Assembly (NCBI RefSeq): GCF_000513895.2
Contig: NZ_CP165783.1
Coordinates: 1-64,000, forward strand
DNA length: 64,000 bases
Direction: 5' to 3'
From: Ensifer sp. WSM1721
GTDB lineage: Bacteria > Pseudomonadota > Alphaproteobacteria > Rhizobiales > Rhizobiaceae
In this document: positions 8,555 to 18,151 of the stretch, piece by piece
Position numbering within the stretch: position 1 is the stretch's first letter
Layout of the letters: each line of letters opens with the position of its first letter
Program-made: the position numbers and the translations under genes
Notes under the pieces: model-generated
Databases searched by the model: none
The model's input: the letters and a program-made list of their open reading frames with translations, nothing else
What the model was told of the DNA's origin: nothing

Positions 8555-9145
8555 ATGTGCCCAAGACGCCTCGCCTTCACTCTAGTCGCTACGTTGGTGG
8601 CAGGAGCGGCCCAAGCAGCCGAGTGCCCGACTGCAGCCACTGCCGAAAAGGGTTTCATGCTGCTGCAGGTCGATGCACAAAGCGAGTTCCGCAAGCACTA
8701 TGGACCGATCGTCAAGATCACAAACAGGTATGGTTCACCCACCGGACAAACCGTGTTTTCGTATCGAGGGCTGATCGATTTGTCGCGCATGGGCGCAGGT
8801 TCGCAGCAGGCGCTTTACGCCTTGTCCGATCTGAAGAACCTTTTTCCCCTCAAGAAGGGTGCACGGCATGAGATCTCGTTCGTCCCTCTAAATCCTGACG
8901 AGCCGGCCAATACGCAATGGTCATTCGAGCTTGACGTAACGGGACAGGAAACCTTCAAGCTGGAGAATTGCAAGTACAAGGTCTGAAAGGTTCGGCAGAC
9001 GACCAAGAAGGGTGACGAGCAGGTGGACGTGTGGAGCGCACTCTATTCGCCCGATCTCGAGGCGACGCTCGCCAAGATCTACGACGAAGGCACCGCCAAC
9101 GAATACATCGTTCGCTACGAACGCATCCGAGGACTTCAGCAGTAA
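8555..9145 (+). pseudogene. Secreted protein gene with in-frame TGA (8984-8986)
   Basis: An ATG at 8555 with AAGGGA upstream opens a signal peptide (MCPRRLAFTLVATLVAGAAQA) and about 120 residues of mature protein, ending at TGA 8984-8986 after NCKYKV. The same frame continues past the TGA for 52 more codons to TAA 9143-9145, and the read-on product looks protein-like (QVDVWSALYSPDLEATLAKI, then a segment ending RYERIRGLQQ). A single TGG to TGA change would explain this. The short form (8555-8986, 143 residues) may still be exported. The family is not recognised. It pairs with another small secreted protein downstream. Confidence 0.65.
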
Positions 9146-9219
9146 CGTTTTCAGCGCCACGACACGTCAACCGCTGTAAGGGCACGAAATTCTCACCAAC
9201 CCAAGTGGACGAAAAGACC

Positions 9220-9705
9220 ATGCGGCTTTGTCTTGTTCTTTCAATCGGGGTATGGTCCCTCGCCACGCCTGCATTTGCAGAAGATCTGGGGTGTAAACCC
9301 ATTCACACGCTCATTCGCGACCTAAATGCCGCCAAGCAAGCACGGCTTATCAACCATTGGATCAATGACGGCTCCAACAACTTTGGAACCCAGGAGGTCA
9401 TCCTCGTCGATTGGTCGGAATACTCTCGTTGGGAGGAAGGCCCGTGGAGCATTAACCAGCGTGAGTTCACACCCGATGCTGTCTCGAATTGCCATAAGCT
9501 TCGTGATGAGATTGTGAACGGTGTTTCGACGTTGCTCTATATCTATGATCTACGCGACTACGGTTCCAAGCTGCAGGTCAGGACGTGGATAAACAAGGAC
9601 ACGGGGCTTCCGCTCCAATCGCAGTTCATTACGGTGGATCCGAAGAACTTCGAGGAACGTCTCACGACTTATTCGTTCGACACGGACATCCGTGCGCCAA
9701 TGTGA
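9220..9705 (+). CDS. Small secreted protein of unknown function
   Basis: A 161-residue protein with a clear signal peptide (MRLCLVLSIGVWSLATPAFA, cleavage likely before EDLGC). The mature part contains two cysteines, is rich in aromatic residues, and has a segment (KLQVRTWINKDTGLPLQSQF) resembling small beta-rich periplasmic proteins. I do not recognise the family. The ATG is chosen because it begins the signal peptide; the ribosome site is weak. It lies 74 bases after the preceding secreted-protein gene, on the same strand, so the two may be co-transcribed. Confidence 0.75.
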   Translation: MRLCLVLSIGVWSLATPAFAEDLGCKPIHTLIRDLNAAKQARLINHWINDGSNNFGTQEVILVDWSEYSRWEEGPWSINQREFTPDAVSNCHKLRDEIVNGVSTLLYIYDLRDYGSKLQVRTWINKDTGLPLQSQFITVDPKNFEERLTTYSFDTDIRAPM

Positions 9706-9934
9706 GCAATGCGCGGTCGGAAGTCCATTTGGCCTCGCCGCCGTGTGGTCCCATAGCGCGGATCACGATTCGCTGTTTATCGCTTGCTCGTGGGCCAATG
9801 TGAGGCCATTCTCAGGTCGGATCCTGGCTGCACGGTTAGACGAGAGGTCAGACCTTGCAACGCTTAGTCTCGGCCTCGAAGCATTTGTCGTGCTGCCTTT
9901 TCTCGATCGATCCCTGAAGCGAGGAGGGTTGTCC

Positions 9935-10615
9935 ATGTCTACGCTTCATGTTGACCATCCGTTACAACCGGGCGACCGGGTCCCGAACCTTGTGCTGGAT
10001 GCGATCTCACGCGACGGCAAGATCGCGCTTGACGATTTTCGCGGCCGCAGCCCGTTGTTGATCGGTTTGTTTCGCGGTCTGATGTGTCCCTTCTGCCGGC
10101 GCCATGTCGCGGCAATGGCGCAGCTCAACCCGTTCCTACGTGAGAAAGGCATCGAATCTCTCGCGGTAGTAAACACCCCGGTCGAACGCGCGCGACTCTA
10201 TTTTTGTTATCATCCAATACCCGGTCTCCTTGCCGCATCCGACCCGGGGCGAGCTTCGCATCGCGCCTTCGGCTTACCCCTCCTCGAGTTCACGGAAAAT
10301 GAGACCGACTGGCCGTACAAGGTCGGAATGGACGTGGTCAAGACAATGCGGGTCGACCGGCCGGGGGAGCTGCCTGAACCGATGGATCCGGCCACAGCGG
10401 CCGACCTTCTCAACGAGAAGGATGGATACGAATTAACCGAAGCCGATCAGCAGGTGAGGATACCCGGCCATATGCAGCTTGTCGGCCATTTCCTGCTCGA
10501 TCGAGAAGGTGTGGTGCGCTGGAGCTTCACAGAAGTTGAAGAGGAAGCCTGGAATGTGTGCCAGGCGCTCGATCCCGAAGAATTGATGTCGGCAGCTTCA
10601 CAAGTCGCACATTGA
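9935..10615 (+). CDS. Peroxiredoxin-like (AhpC/TSA thioredoxin-fold) protein
   Basis: The 226-residue product has the alkyl hydroperoxide reductase/thiol-antioxidant fold: PGDRVPNLVLDAI near the start, then the redox site MCPFCRRH (Cys51 and Cys54, a CxxC pair) where thioredoxin-like proteins carry their active cysteines. The later segment GHFLLDREGVVRW is the typical final strand region. It likely reduces peroxides or disulfides in the cytosol; no signal peptide is seen. The ATG at 9935 has a strong GAGGAGGG site 6 bases upstream. An in-frame extension back to 9692 exists but does not look like protein. It converges on the cyclase gene downstream. Confidence 0.85.
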   Translation: MSTLHVDHPLQPGDRVPNLVLDAISRDGKIALDDFRGRSPLLIGLFRGLMCPFCRRHVAAMAQLNPFLREKGIESLAVVNTPVERARLYFCYHPIPGLLAASDPGRASHRAFGLPLLEFTENETDWPYKVGMDVVKTMRVDRPGELPEPMDPATAADLLNEKDGYELTEADQQVRIPGHMQLVGHFLLDREGVVRWSFTEVEEEAWNVCQALDPEELMSAASQVAH

Positions 10616-10677
10616 CGGCGAAAAGCTCGCGCAACGACCGCTGTCGCGTGCGATTTGTGGGTTCCCCGCAGAGCGCG

Positions 10678-12450
10678 CTACTGCGCTGCGACGTCGGTCG
10701 CTGCCGGCGAGCCTTCAGTCGCTCCCGCTTTGACAAGCCCTTCGCGGAGATGTTCCACGTCGGACTCCTGAGCGTAGTGCAGCGTGGCGAGGAAGGATTC
10801 GATGCCGAATTCAGGGGCGAGCGCTCTCACCTTCTCCATATGGGCAGAAGCAGCAATGGCGTCACCGAGCCAGCCGTAGCAGGCCGCGACGAACGCGTGC
10901 TGGACGTGGTCCATGGCGGTCAGGTGCATGAATGCCTCGATCGCCTCACCGTATTGTCGCGCGGCGAAATGCGCCTTTCCGAGGTGGCTCCAAAATCTTT
11001 CGGGGTGATGGGGATTGAGCCGCATCGCCTTGCGGATCCACTCGATCCCCTCTTCCGGCCGCCCAAGCCACGTCAGAAGCTCGCCCTGCTGAACCACGAC
11101 CAAGTCGTAATTCGGGTTCAGGGCAAGGGCACGCTCCTGGTGATAACGTGCCGTCGTCAGCGCATTGTTGTTCACGTGGACCGCGGCGAGGATGCGGTGC
11201 ACGTCGGCATCGTTGTCGTCGAGCGCCAGTGCCCGCTCCAACTCGGCAATGATTTCGGCCCAGACCGCGTCCTTGTCCTCACACCAGCCGTGGACCCACG
11301 CTTGCCCGAGGATGCAGGCCCGCCAGGCATGGGCATGGGCATAACCGGGGTCGAGCGCGACCGCCCGATCTATCAGGAACTGGGCCTGCTCATTATCCGC
11401 AGCGGTGCTGCGGTGGTGCAGCACCTTGGCTGCAAGCGCGCACTCGTATGCGGCCATGTTTGCCGGTTTCGTGCGGCCGAGATGATCTCGCTGGGCCGCT
11501 TCGACGCGCCCCGGGAGAGTGGCCGCTATAGCCGCTGTCACCTCGTCCTGGATGGCGAAAATATCGTCCAATCGCCGGTCGAATTTATCGGCCCAGACAT
11601 GAGCATCGTTGATCGCGTCGATGAGCTGGACCGTCACGCGGACCCGGTCGCCACTCTTTCGGACGCTGCCCTCCACCAGGTATTGGGCGCCGAGCTTCTC
11701 GGCCACTTCACGTACGTTCACGGGCCGGTTCTTGTAGACGAAACTGGAGTTGCGGGAGATGACGAAGAGCTCATGGCGACGGGACAGCTCAGTGATGATG
11801 TCTTCGGTCAGACCATCCGCGAAAAACTCCTGGTCGGGATCACCGCTCATGTTGTCGAACGGCAGCACCACGATCGATGGTTTGGCGACCGTTCGCTTCG
11901 AGTCCGCCTCTTCCGATGAAGGCGGCAGGACGGAGCCCTCGATCCCGACGCGAAAAAGATGCACAGGACGGCTGATGTTCTTCAGCGTCTTTTCGCCCAA
12001 GTCCTCGATGAAGACTTCGAGACGGTCGGCAATTTGCGTCGCCACCGCAGCCGTGACGCAGATACCGCCGACGTCGGCCAGTTGCTCTATGCGAGCGGCG
12101 ACATTCACGCCGTCGCCAAAGATGTCGTCGTCGTCAAAGATGATGTCGCCGAGATTGATGCCGATCCTGAATTCGATCCGCCGATCCTGAGGCACATCCG
12201 CATTGCGCCGCTTCATACGCTGCTGAATTTCCACAGCGCACTTCACCGCGTCGGTCACGCTCTGGAACTCAACAAGCATGCCGTCGCCCGTAGTCTTGAT
12301 GATCCGGCCCTTGTTTTTTGCAATGGCGGGATCGATCAATTCAATCCGATGCGTTCTGAGGCGGGCGATGGTGCCTGCTTCGTCGGCCTCCATCAGCCGA
12401 CTAAAGCCTGCCATATCGGCCGCCAGGACTGCGGCTAGTCTCTGTTCCAT
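10678..12450 (-). CDS. Adenylate/guanylate cyclase with TolB-like and TPR domains
   Basis: A fusion of about 590 residues typical of rhizobia. The N-terminal class III nucleotide cyclase domain (about residues 1-175) begins RLAAVLAADMAGFSRLMEAD and includes KTTGDGMLVEF and GINLGDIIFDDDDIFGDGVN. A TolB-like segment follows (FADGLTEDIITELSRRHELFVISRNSSF, about 210-330), then TPR repeats to the end. The residues after AADMAGFSRLM and in GDII/GDGV can be judged by alignment for real catalysis. Rhizobia carry many such paralogues, probably linking metabolic or surface signals to cAMP. The start at 12450 is chosen because it begins at the family N-terminus; no strong ribosome site is visible. Confidence 0.9.
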   Translation of the reverse strand: MEQRLAAVLAADMAGFSRLMEADEAGTIARLRTHRIELIDPAIAKNKGRIIKTTGDGMLVEFQSVTDAVKCAVEIQQRMKRRNADVPQDRRIEFRIGINLGDIIFDDDDIFGDGVNVAARIEQLADVGGICVTAAVATQIADRLEVFIEDLGEKTLKNISRPVHLFRVGIEGSVLPPSSEEADSKRTVAKPSIVVLPFDNMSGDPDQEFFADGLTEDIITELSRRHELFVISRNSSFVYKNRPVNVREVAEKLGAQYLVEGSVRKSGDRVRVTVQLIDAINDAHVWADKFDRRLDDIFAIQDEVTAAIAATLPGRVEAAQRDHLGRTKPANMAAYECALAAKVLHHRSTAADNEQAQFLIDRAVALDPGYAHAHAWRACILGQAWVHGWCEDKDAVWAEIIAELERALALDDNDADVHRILAAVHVNNNALTTARYHQERALALNPNYDLVVVQQGELLTWLGRPEEGIEWIRKAMRLNPHHPERFWSHLGKAHFAARQYGEAIEAFMHLTAMDHVQHAFVAACYGWLGDAIAASAHMEKVRALAPEFGIESFLATLHYAQESDVEHLREGLVKAGATEGSPAATDVAAQ

Positions 12451-12843
12451 TGATTTACCAACATGGGTACCGCCCTCTTCGAGAGTGGGAGATCCAACGG
12501 CCCGGACCAACTTTATCGCACACCAATGCAATCGCCTATCTAAATTAGCATTCTCTTCCTAAAGCGGCGCGACGCTGCACGATGGAGAGAGGCGGGCGCC
12601 GCAGTTCCGGCGAGCGGAGGATCCGTGATGTTTTTCCTCGTTTGAAACAGAAATTGAACGGTGCCGAAACGCGCGAGCGGAAGCCCCGAAAGCCTTGGAT
12701 GTCCGGGCCGCAATGTCCCTCGGCAGGGCTCTCCCGCCGTCCCCGACCGCCATCCGGCGAGGCGCCCGGAAGGGAGTTGTTAACCTTCATTTCCTATTCG
12801 CTAGAGACAGCCCCTTCGATGATGAATTTCGAGTTTCAAGGCC
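12451..12843. other. Divergent intergenic region, cyclase/ftsK
   Basis: This 393-bp gap holds the promoters of the leftward cyclase gene and the rightward FtsK gene. Open frames here are short and lack ribosome sites. No clear inverted repeat or RNA structure was found. Confidence 0.5.
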
Positions 12844-15657
12844 ATGCGTATTCCCCGGACAAATTTCTCGACGGCAGTTTTGCATGAGGCAAACCAAGCG
12901 GATGACTTCGAGGATCCGCATCCGGTTACGCCGGCGGCCGCGCATGCGCAGGCAACGCATGCTGCCGGTCACGACCACCTGTTCGAGGCGCCGGAAGCGC
13001 CGCGGCGAGCCGCCATCCCGCAGGCCGATGACGCGGGCTATGTGGGACGCGCCGCCCGCCTTTACGGCCACGGCTCGGCCTATGCGCCGGCTCAGGTCGT
13101 TGCGTCCACGCGCGATCCGCTTCCGACCCTTGCCGAGATCACCGGCCAAGGCGACGGACCGAGCTGGGAGAGCCACTTCTTCCTGTCGCCCAATGTCCGC
13201 TTCACCCGCACGCCCGAGCGCGAATTCATGAAGCGCCGTGCGCCTTCGGTGGACGAGAGTGAGACGGAGTCCGAGGAGATGGAAGCTCCCGCGCAGGAGA
13301 TGGTCGAGCCGATTGTAGCCGAAGCGGCTCCGACCGAAGCGGCGCCTGTTGTCGAGCAAGAAGTCTCGTCCTACAGCCCCTCCGAGCTCCTGCGTGTCTT
13401 GGTGCAGCAGCTCCCGAGCTGGAGTGCTGCACAAAGCCGCGATCCCAATTCCGAGCCCGCCATTGCATCCGCGCCGATCGTATTGAAGGACGAGCCGGTC
13501 ATCGGACCGCCCCCGGCGCCCGTGATGGACGGCGAGGCGGCCGTGCAACTGCTGCCCGAGGTCCTGGCCACAACCGCCGATGCCGTTTCCGATATCGGTG
13601 CGGATGATCGGGCGGACGCCCGGCTCTCTTACCTTTCCGACTATGCCTTCTTCGAATTCATGCCGCTCCACGTGGCCACTCCTCCAGCGCCTGCTGCCAC
13701 GCCCGCCGCATCCGAGAACGGGATGCCTGCTACGGTAGTCGTGAAAGCCCCGGTGCCGGTGGCGCCCGCGCCGAAACCCGTCGCTCAAAAGCCGATCGAA
13801 ATCCCCGCGCTGCCGCCGACGGCAATCACATCGCTTTTCCGGGTGGTAGAGTGCCGCCGCGCCGCGCCGGCCGCCGTCGCGCCTGCTGTCGCCCCGTCGC
13901 AAGAGGTTGCCACAGAGGCCGTTGCGCCTATGGAGGCGCCGGCTGCAATGCCGGTCGAGCCTGTTCAGCCCGTCGTCGCGCCCGCAAATGAGCGGCCTCC
14001 CGAAGCGCCGGTGACGAAGGCGGCGATCACCATGCCCGCCGTCGTGCAACGCTCCGCCTCGGCTCTCCCGCCCATCGGAACGACCGAGAAGCGCCAGCCA
14101 GCCGACACCTATGAGTTCCCCGCCAAGGAGCTGTTGCAGGAGCCGCCGCAGGGCCAAGGCTTCTTCATGACGCAGGAGCAGCTCGAGCAGAATGCCGGGC
14201 TTCTCGAGAGCGTGCTCGAAGATTTCGGCGTCAAAGGCGAGATCATCCATGTCCGTCCTGGCCCGGTCGTGACACTCTACGAATTCGAGCCGGCGCCCGG
14301 CGTCAAATCCTCCCGTGTCATCGGTCTTGCCGACGACATTGCCCGGTCGATGTCGGCGCTCTCCGCCCGCGTCGCGGTGGTGCCTGGCCGAAACGTCATC
14401 GGCATCGAGCTGCCGAACGCGACGCGCGAAACCGTCTATTTCCGCGAGCTGATCGAATCCGACGATTTCCTGAAGACCGGCTGCAAGCTAGCGCTCTGCC
14501 TCGGCAAGACGATCGGCGGCGAGCCGGTGATCGCCGAGCTTGCGAAGATGCCGCATCTGCTTGTTGCCGGCACCACCGGCTCGGGCAAGTCGGTGGCGAT
14601 CAACACCATGATTCTGTCGCTCCTCTACCGGCTAAAGCCGGAAGAATGCCGGCTGATCATGGTCGATCCGAAGATGCTCGAGCTCTCCGTCTATGACGGC
14701 ATCCCGCATCTCCTGACGCCGGTGGTTACCGATCCGAAGAAGGCGGTGATGGCGCTCAAATGGGCAGTGCGCGAGATGGAGGACCGCTACCGCAAGATGT
14801 CGCGGCTCGGCGTCCGCAACATCGACGGTTACAATCAGCGGGCCGCAGCCGCGCGCGAGAAGGGCGAGCCGATCCTGGCAACGGTGCAGACGGGCTTCGA
14901 GAAGGGCACCGGCGAGCCGCTGTTCGAGCAGCAGGAAATGGATCTCTCGCCGATGCCCTATATCGTCGTCATTGTCGACGAGATGGCCGACCTGATGATG
15001 GTCGCCGGCAAGGAGATCGAAGGGGCGATTCAGCGGCTAGCGCAGATGGCGCGCGCCGCCGGCATCCACCTGATCATGGCGACGCAGCGTCCGTCGGTCG
15101 ACGTCATCACCGGCACGATCAAGGCGAACTTCCCGACCCGCATCTCCTTCCAGGTGACGTCGAAGATCGACAGCCGCACCATCCTCGGCGAACAGGGTGC
15201 GGAACAGCTTCTCGGGCAGGGCGACATGCTGCACATGGCCGGTGGCGGTCGCATCGCCCGCGTTCATGGGCCCTTCGTCTCCGATCTGGAGGTCGAGCAT
15301 GTGGTCGCGCATCTGAAGACTCAAGGCCGGCCGGAATATCTCGAAACCGTAACGGCCGACGAGGAGGAAGAAGAGGCGGAAGAGGATCAGGGTGCCGTCT
15401 TCGACAAGGGCGCGATCGCCGCGGAAGACGGGAACGAGCTCTACGAGCAGGCGGTGAAGGTGGTGCTGCGCGACAAGAAGTGCTCGACCTCCTATATCCA
15501 GCGGCGCCTGGGCATCGGCTACAACCGCGCCGCCTCGCTCGTCGAGCGGATGGAGAAGGAAGGCCTCGTCGGCCCGGCCAACCACGTCGGCAAGCGCGAG
15601 ATCGTCTATGGTAATCGCGACAATGCGGCGAAGCCGGACGGTGATGATGTGGATTGA
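12844..15657 (+). CDS. ftsK: FtsK/SpoIIIE-type DNA translocase lacking membrane domain
   Basis: The 937-residue protein is a hexameric dsDNA pump. Residues 1 to about 425 are a hydrophilic Pro/Ala/Glu-rich region without transmembrane helices, unlike cell-division FtsK with its four helices. The motor follows: the alpha region from about 428, Walker [13 protein letters not shown] near 575, Walker [15 protein letters not shown] near 705. The C-terminal gamma winged helix (about 863-937, [20 protein letters not shown] onwards) is the part that reads KOPS polarity sites in known FtsK. It probably acts in segregation or dimer resolution of replicons in the cytosol. The chromosome would be expected to encode a membrane-bound paralogue. 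Confidence 0.92.
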   Translation: MRIPRTNFSTAVLHEANQADDFEDPHPVTPAAAHAQATHAAGHDHLFEAPEAPRRAAIPQADDAGYVGRAARLYGHGSAYAPAQVVASTRDPLPTLAEITGQGDGPSWESHFFLSPNVRFTRTPEREFMKRRAPSVDESETESEEMEAPAQEMVEPIVAEAAPTEAAPVVEQEVSSYSPSELLRVLVQQLPSWSAAQSRDPNSEPAIASAPIVLKDEPVIGPPPAPVMDGEAAVQLLPEVLATTADAVSDIGADDRADARLSYLSDYAFFEFMPLHVATPPAPAATPAASENGMPATVVVKAPVPVAPAPKPVAQKPIEIPALPPTAITSLFRVVECRRAAPAAVAPAVAPSQEVATEAVAPMEAPAAMPVEPVQPVVAPANERPPEAPVTKAAITMPAVVQRSASALPPIGTTEKRQPADTYEFPAKELLQEPPQGQGFFMTQEQLEQNAGLLESVLEDFGVKGEIIHVRPGPVVTLYEFEPAPGVKSSRVIGLADDIARSMSALSARVAVVPGRNVIGIELPNATRETVYFRELIESDDFLKTGCKLALCLGKTIGGEPVIAELAKMPHLLVAGTTGSGKSVAINTMILSLLYRLKPEECRLIMVDPKMLELSVYDGIPHLLTPVVTDPKKAVMALKWAVREMEDRYRKMSRLGVRNIDGYNQRAAAAREKGEPILATVQTGFEKGTGEPLFEQQEMDLSPMPYIVVIVDEMADLMMVAGKEIEGAIQRLAQMARAAGIHLIMATQRPSVDVITGTIKANFPTRISFQVTSKIDSRTILGEQGAEQLLGQGDMLHMAGGGRIARVHGPFVSDLEVEHVVAHLKTQGRPEYLETVTADEEEEEAEEDQGAVFDKGAIAAEDGNELYEQAVKVVLRDKKCSTSYIQRRLGIGYNRAASLVERMEKEGLVGPANHVGKREIVYGNRDNAAKPDGDDVD

Positions 15658-15880
15658 TCTGCCGGTCGCACGGGCAGGCAATCGCCTATAGACGCAGTCA
15701 AGTCGCAGAGCGGGGGGTAGAGTCTCCGCCTTCTGCCTGCTTTTGCGTCATTGCCACCAAGCCTCCAATCCTGATGAAAAAATAAGCACGTGGCCATTCG
15801 ATCGCCATTGACGCCGGCGACGTCGACGCAAGCCATTGATAAACATCGGGTGACGATATTGGCACAAGGCTTGCTTACTC

Positions 15881-15896
15881 ATCTTGTATGCAAGAT
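15881..15896. promoter_or_regulatory. GntR-type operator overlapping the gntR start
   Basis: ATCTTGTATGCAAGAT has perfect 6-bp half-sites around TATG, and that ATG is the start codon of the following GntR gene. The core TTGTATGCAA resembles FadR/FCD-type operators (TNGTNNNACNA). Binding here would block both transcription and initiation, so direct autoregulation is inferred. Confidence 0.65.
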
Positions 15897-16625
15897 TTGT
15901 CGCCACCAAAGAACGTTCAGACCAGCATCGACGAGGCCGTCGTCTCCGGCATCCTCTCCGCACGCATCCGCCCCGGCACGCGGCTGAGCGAGAACGAGGT
16001 CGCGCGCCTCTTCAACGTCTCGCGCACTCGGGTGCGCGAGGCGATGATGCGGCTCGAGCAGCGCGGCATCGTCAAGGTAAGCCCGAGGCGCGGCTGGTTC
16101 GTGGTGGAGCCCTCGGCCGAGGAGGCGGTCAGCGTCTACGCCGCCCGCCGCGTCGTCGAGGCGGGGTTGTTGCGCAGCATGGAGCGCCTGACAGAGGCGG
16201 GCCGGGACAAGCTTCATGCACATCTTGCCGAGGAAAAGGCAGCGATCGCGGCGGGCGACCGGCAGCGGCTCACCTGCCTGATGGGCGACTTCCACATCCG
16301 TATCGCCGAGCTCTCCGGCAATTTCATCCTGGTCGAGATCCTGCGCGACCTGACGGCGCGCACGATCCTGATCTCACTCATCTACCAGTCCGAGTTCCAT
16401 GCCATGCAGTCGCATCTCGGCCATTGCCGCATCGTCGCGGCAATGGAGGAGGGCGACTTCCTGAAGGCGGCGGAGCTTGCCATCGAGCATCTGGACGAGG
16501 TGGAAACCGGGCTCGATCTGACGAGACGCCCCGATCCGCTCGCCGATCTCCGGCACTCGCTTTCGCTGCCGCCGGCCTCGAATGCACCCCGTAGACCCAA
16601 GACACAAACCAACAGAGGAGAATGA
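15888..16625 (+). CDS. GntR family regulator, FadR/FCD subfamily
   Basis: A 245-residue regulator with an N-terminal winged helix-turn-helix (about residues 15-80, with IRPGTRLSENEVARLFNVSR and RVREAMMRLEQRGIV) and a helical FCD effector domain (about 95-220). FCD proteins bind carboxylates or amino acids through His/Asp-held metal; candidate residues lie in CLMGDFHIRIAELSGN. It is the first gene of the transporter operon, with only 4 bases before the solute-binding protein start, and a palindrome covers its own start codon. It therefore likely senses the transported amino acid or a related compound and controls the operon. Confidence 0.9.
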   Translation: MQDLSPPKNVQTSIDEAVVSGILSARIRPGTRLSENEVARLFNVSRTRVREAMMRLEQRGIVKVSPRRGWFVVEPSAEEAVSVYAARRVVEAGLLRSMERLTEAGRDKLHAHLAEEKAAIAAGDRQRLTCLMGDFHIRIAELSGNFILVEILRDLTARTILISLIYQSEFHAMQSHLGHCRIVAAMEEGDFLKAAELAIEHLDEVETGLDLTRRPDPLADLRHSLSLPPASNAPRRPKTQTNRGE

Positions 16626-16629
16626 CCCA

Positions 16630-17415
16630 ATGCTTTCAAGAAGATTGTTCGTTGCCATGGCGGCAATGGCCGCCGCGATCGGCTTCGGCTCCGTGGCAAA
16701 CGCCGATGCGCTCGGCGATATCACGGCCCGCGGCACGCTGCGCGTCGCCGTACCGCAGGATTTCCCGCCCTTCGGCAGCGTCGGCCCCGACATGGCGCCG
16801 GTCGGCTACGATATCGACATGGCGAATCTCATTGCCGAGAAGCTCGGCGTAAAGGTCGAGCTCGTGCCGGTCACCAGTGCCAACCGCATTCCCTACCTGC
16901 AGACGAACAAGGTCGATCTCGTTATCTCGAGCCTCGGCAAGAACCCGGACCGGGAAAAGGTCATCGATTTCTCCACCGCCTATGCGCCCTTCTACAACGG
17001 CGTCTTCGCACCGGCGGATTTTGCGGCGACAAAGCCGGAAGAGCTTGCCGGCAAGACCATCGGCGTCACCCGCGGCGCCGTCGAGGACCTGGAACTGACG
17101 AAGGTCGCGCCGGCCGACACCGTCATCAAGCGCTATGAGGACAACAACGGCACGATCTCGGCGTTCCTCTCGGGTCAGGTCGAGGCGGTGGCGACCGGCA
17201 ACGTCGTCGCCGCTGCGATCCTCGCCAAGAACCCGCCGAAGCGTCCGGAACTGAAGTTCCTCATCAAGAACTCGCCCTGCTACATCGGCCTTTCCAAGGA
17301 ACAGCCGGCCCTGCTCGAAAAGGTCAATGGCATCATCGCAGCCGCCAAGGTTGATGGCAGCCTGAACGCCATTGCCCAGAAGTGGCTCGGTACGGACCTG
17401 CCGGCCGAACTCTGA
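16630..17415 (+). CDS. Polar amino acid ABC transporter substrate-binding protein
   Basis: A 261-residue periplasmic solute-binding protein of family 3. The signal peptide (MLSRRLFVAMAAMAAAIGFG, cleavage near SVANA-DA) is followed by the typical opening LGDITARGTLRVAVPQDFPP and the two-lobe fold with VDLVISSLGKNPDREKVIDF. The ribosome site AGAGGAG lies about 10 bases before the ATG, overlapping the end of the gntR gene. Two permeases and an ATPase follow, which completes a polar amino acid importer. The exact ligand (glutamate, arginine or an opine-like compound) is not evident. Confidence 0.93.
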   Translation: MLSRRLFVAMAAMAAAIGFGSVANADALGDITARGTLRVAVPQDFPPFGSVGPDMAPVGYDIDMANLIAEKLGVKVELVPVTSANRIPYLQTNKVDLVISSLGKNPDREKVIDFSTAYAPFYNGVFAPADFAATKPEELAGKTIGVTRGAVEDLELTKVAPADTVIKRYEDNNGTISAFLSGQVEAVATGNVVAAAILAKNPPKRPELKFLIKNSPCYIGLSKEQPALLEKVNGIIAAAKVDGSLNAIAQKWLGTDLPAEL

Positions 17416-17479
17416 TCGCATGACGCCGTCCCGCAGAGGCGGGATGGCGTCACCGACGCTTGCCAACAGGAGTGTGCCA

Positions 17480-18151
17480 TTGAATTACCAATTCGAATTC
17501 GGCTGGCTCTTCGAATATTATCCGACGATCGTCAAAGGGATCGGCATCACGATCCAACTGATCGCCGTCGGCGCCGTGGCCGGCATCTCGCTCGGCATCA
17601 TTTGCGCCTGGGTGCGCGCACTCGGCCCCGTCTGGCTGAGGCCGGTGGTCGCCGCCTATGTGGAGCTCATCCGCAACACGCCCTTCCTGATCCAGCTCTT
17701 CTTCATCTTCTTCGGCCTGCCGTCGCTGGGCCTGCAGCTCAGCGAACTGCAGGCCGCCAATCTGGCCATGGTTGTCAATCTCGGCGCCTATAGCTCAGAG
17801 ATCATCCGCGCCGGCATCCAGGCGACGCCCGGGGGTCAATTCGAGGCGGGCGCGAGCCTCGCCATGACGCCGTTCGAAACCTTCCGGCATGTGGTGCTAG
17901 TGCCGTCGCTTCAGCGCATCTGGCCGGCGCTGTCCTCGCAGGTCGTCATCGTCATGCTCGGTTCCGCCGTCGTGTCACAGATTGCCGCCGAGGACCTGAC
18001 CTTCGCCGCCAATTTCATCCAGTCGCGCACCTTCCGCGCCTTCGAGGCCTATTTCGTCTCGACCGCCGTCTATCTGCTGCTAGCCATCCTGCTCCGCCAG
18101 GTGCTCGGCGGGGTCGGCTGGCTCATCTTCCCGAGGAGAGCGGCGCGATGA
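17480..18151 (+). CDS. Amino acid ABC transporter permease, HisM type
   Basis: A permease of 223 residues with about five transmembrane helices and the polar amino acid EAA loop (EAGASLAMTPFETFRHVVLVP). The segment VELIRNTPFLIQLFFIFFGLP is a family hallmark. The start is taken as TTG at 17480, because CAGGAG lies 8 bases upstream and the product then begins MNYQFEFGWLFEYYPTIVKG, the usual N-terminus. The in-frame GTG at 17474 is too close to that site. The stop overlaps the next permease start by 4 bases (ATGA), which suggests translational coupling. Confidence 0.92.
   Translation: MNYQFEFGWLFEYYPTIVKGIGITIQLIAVGAVAGISLGIICAWVRALGPVWLRPVVAAYVELIRNTPFLIQLFFIFFGLPSLGLQLSELQAANLAMVVNLGAYSSEIIRAGIQATPGGQFEAGASLAMTPFETFRHVVLVPSLQRIWPALSSQVVIVMLGSAVVSQIAAEDLTFAANFIQSRTFRAFEAYFVSTAVYLLLAILLRQVLGGVGWLIFPRRAAR

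Noticed and set aside
10558..11919. 453-codon plus-strand frame opposite the cyclase gene
   Set aside because: It lies wholly antisense to the cyclase/TPR gene, has no ribosome site and no recognisable domain; a by-product of high-GC third positions.
12787..14250. 487-codon minus-strand frame
   Set aside because: Antisense to the Pro/Ala-rich part of FtsK; Arg/Gly-rich and unlike any protein.
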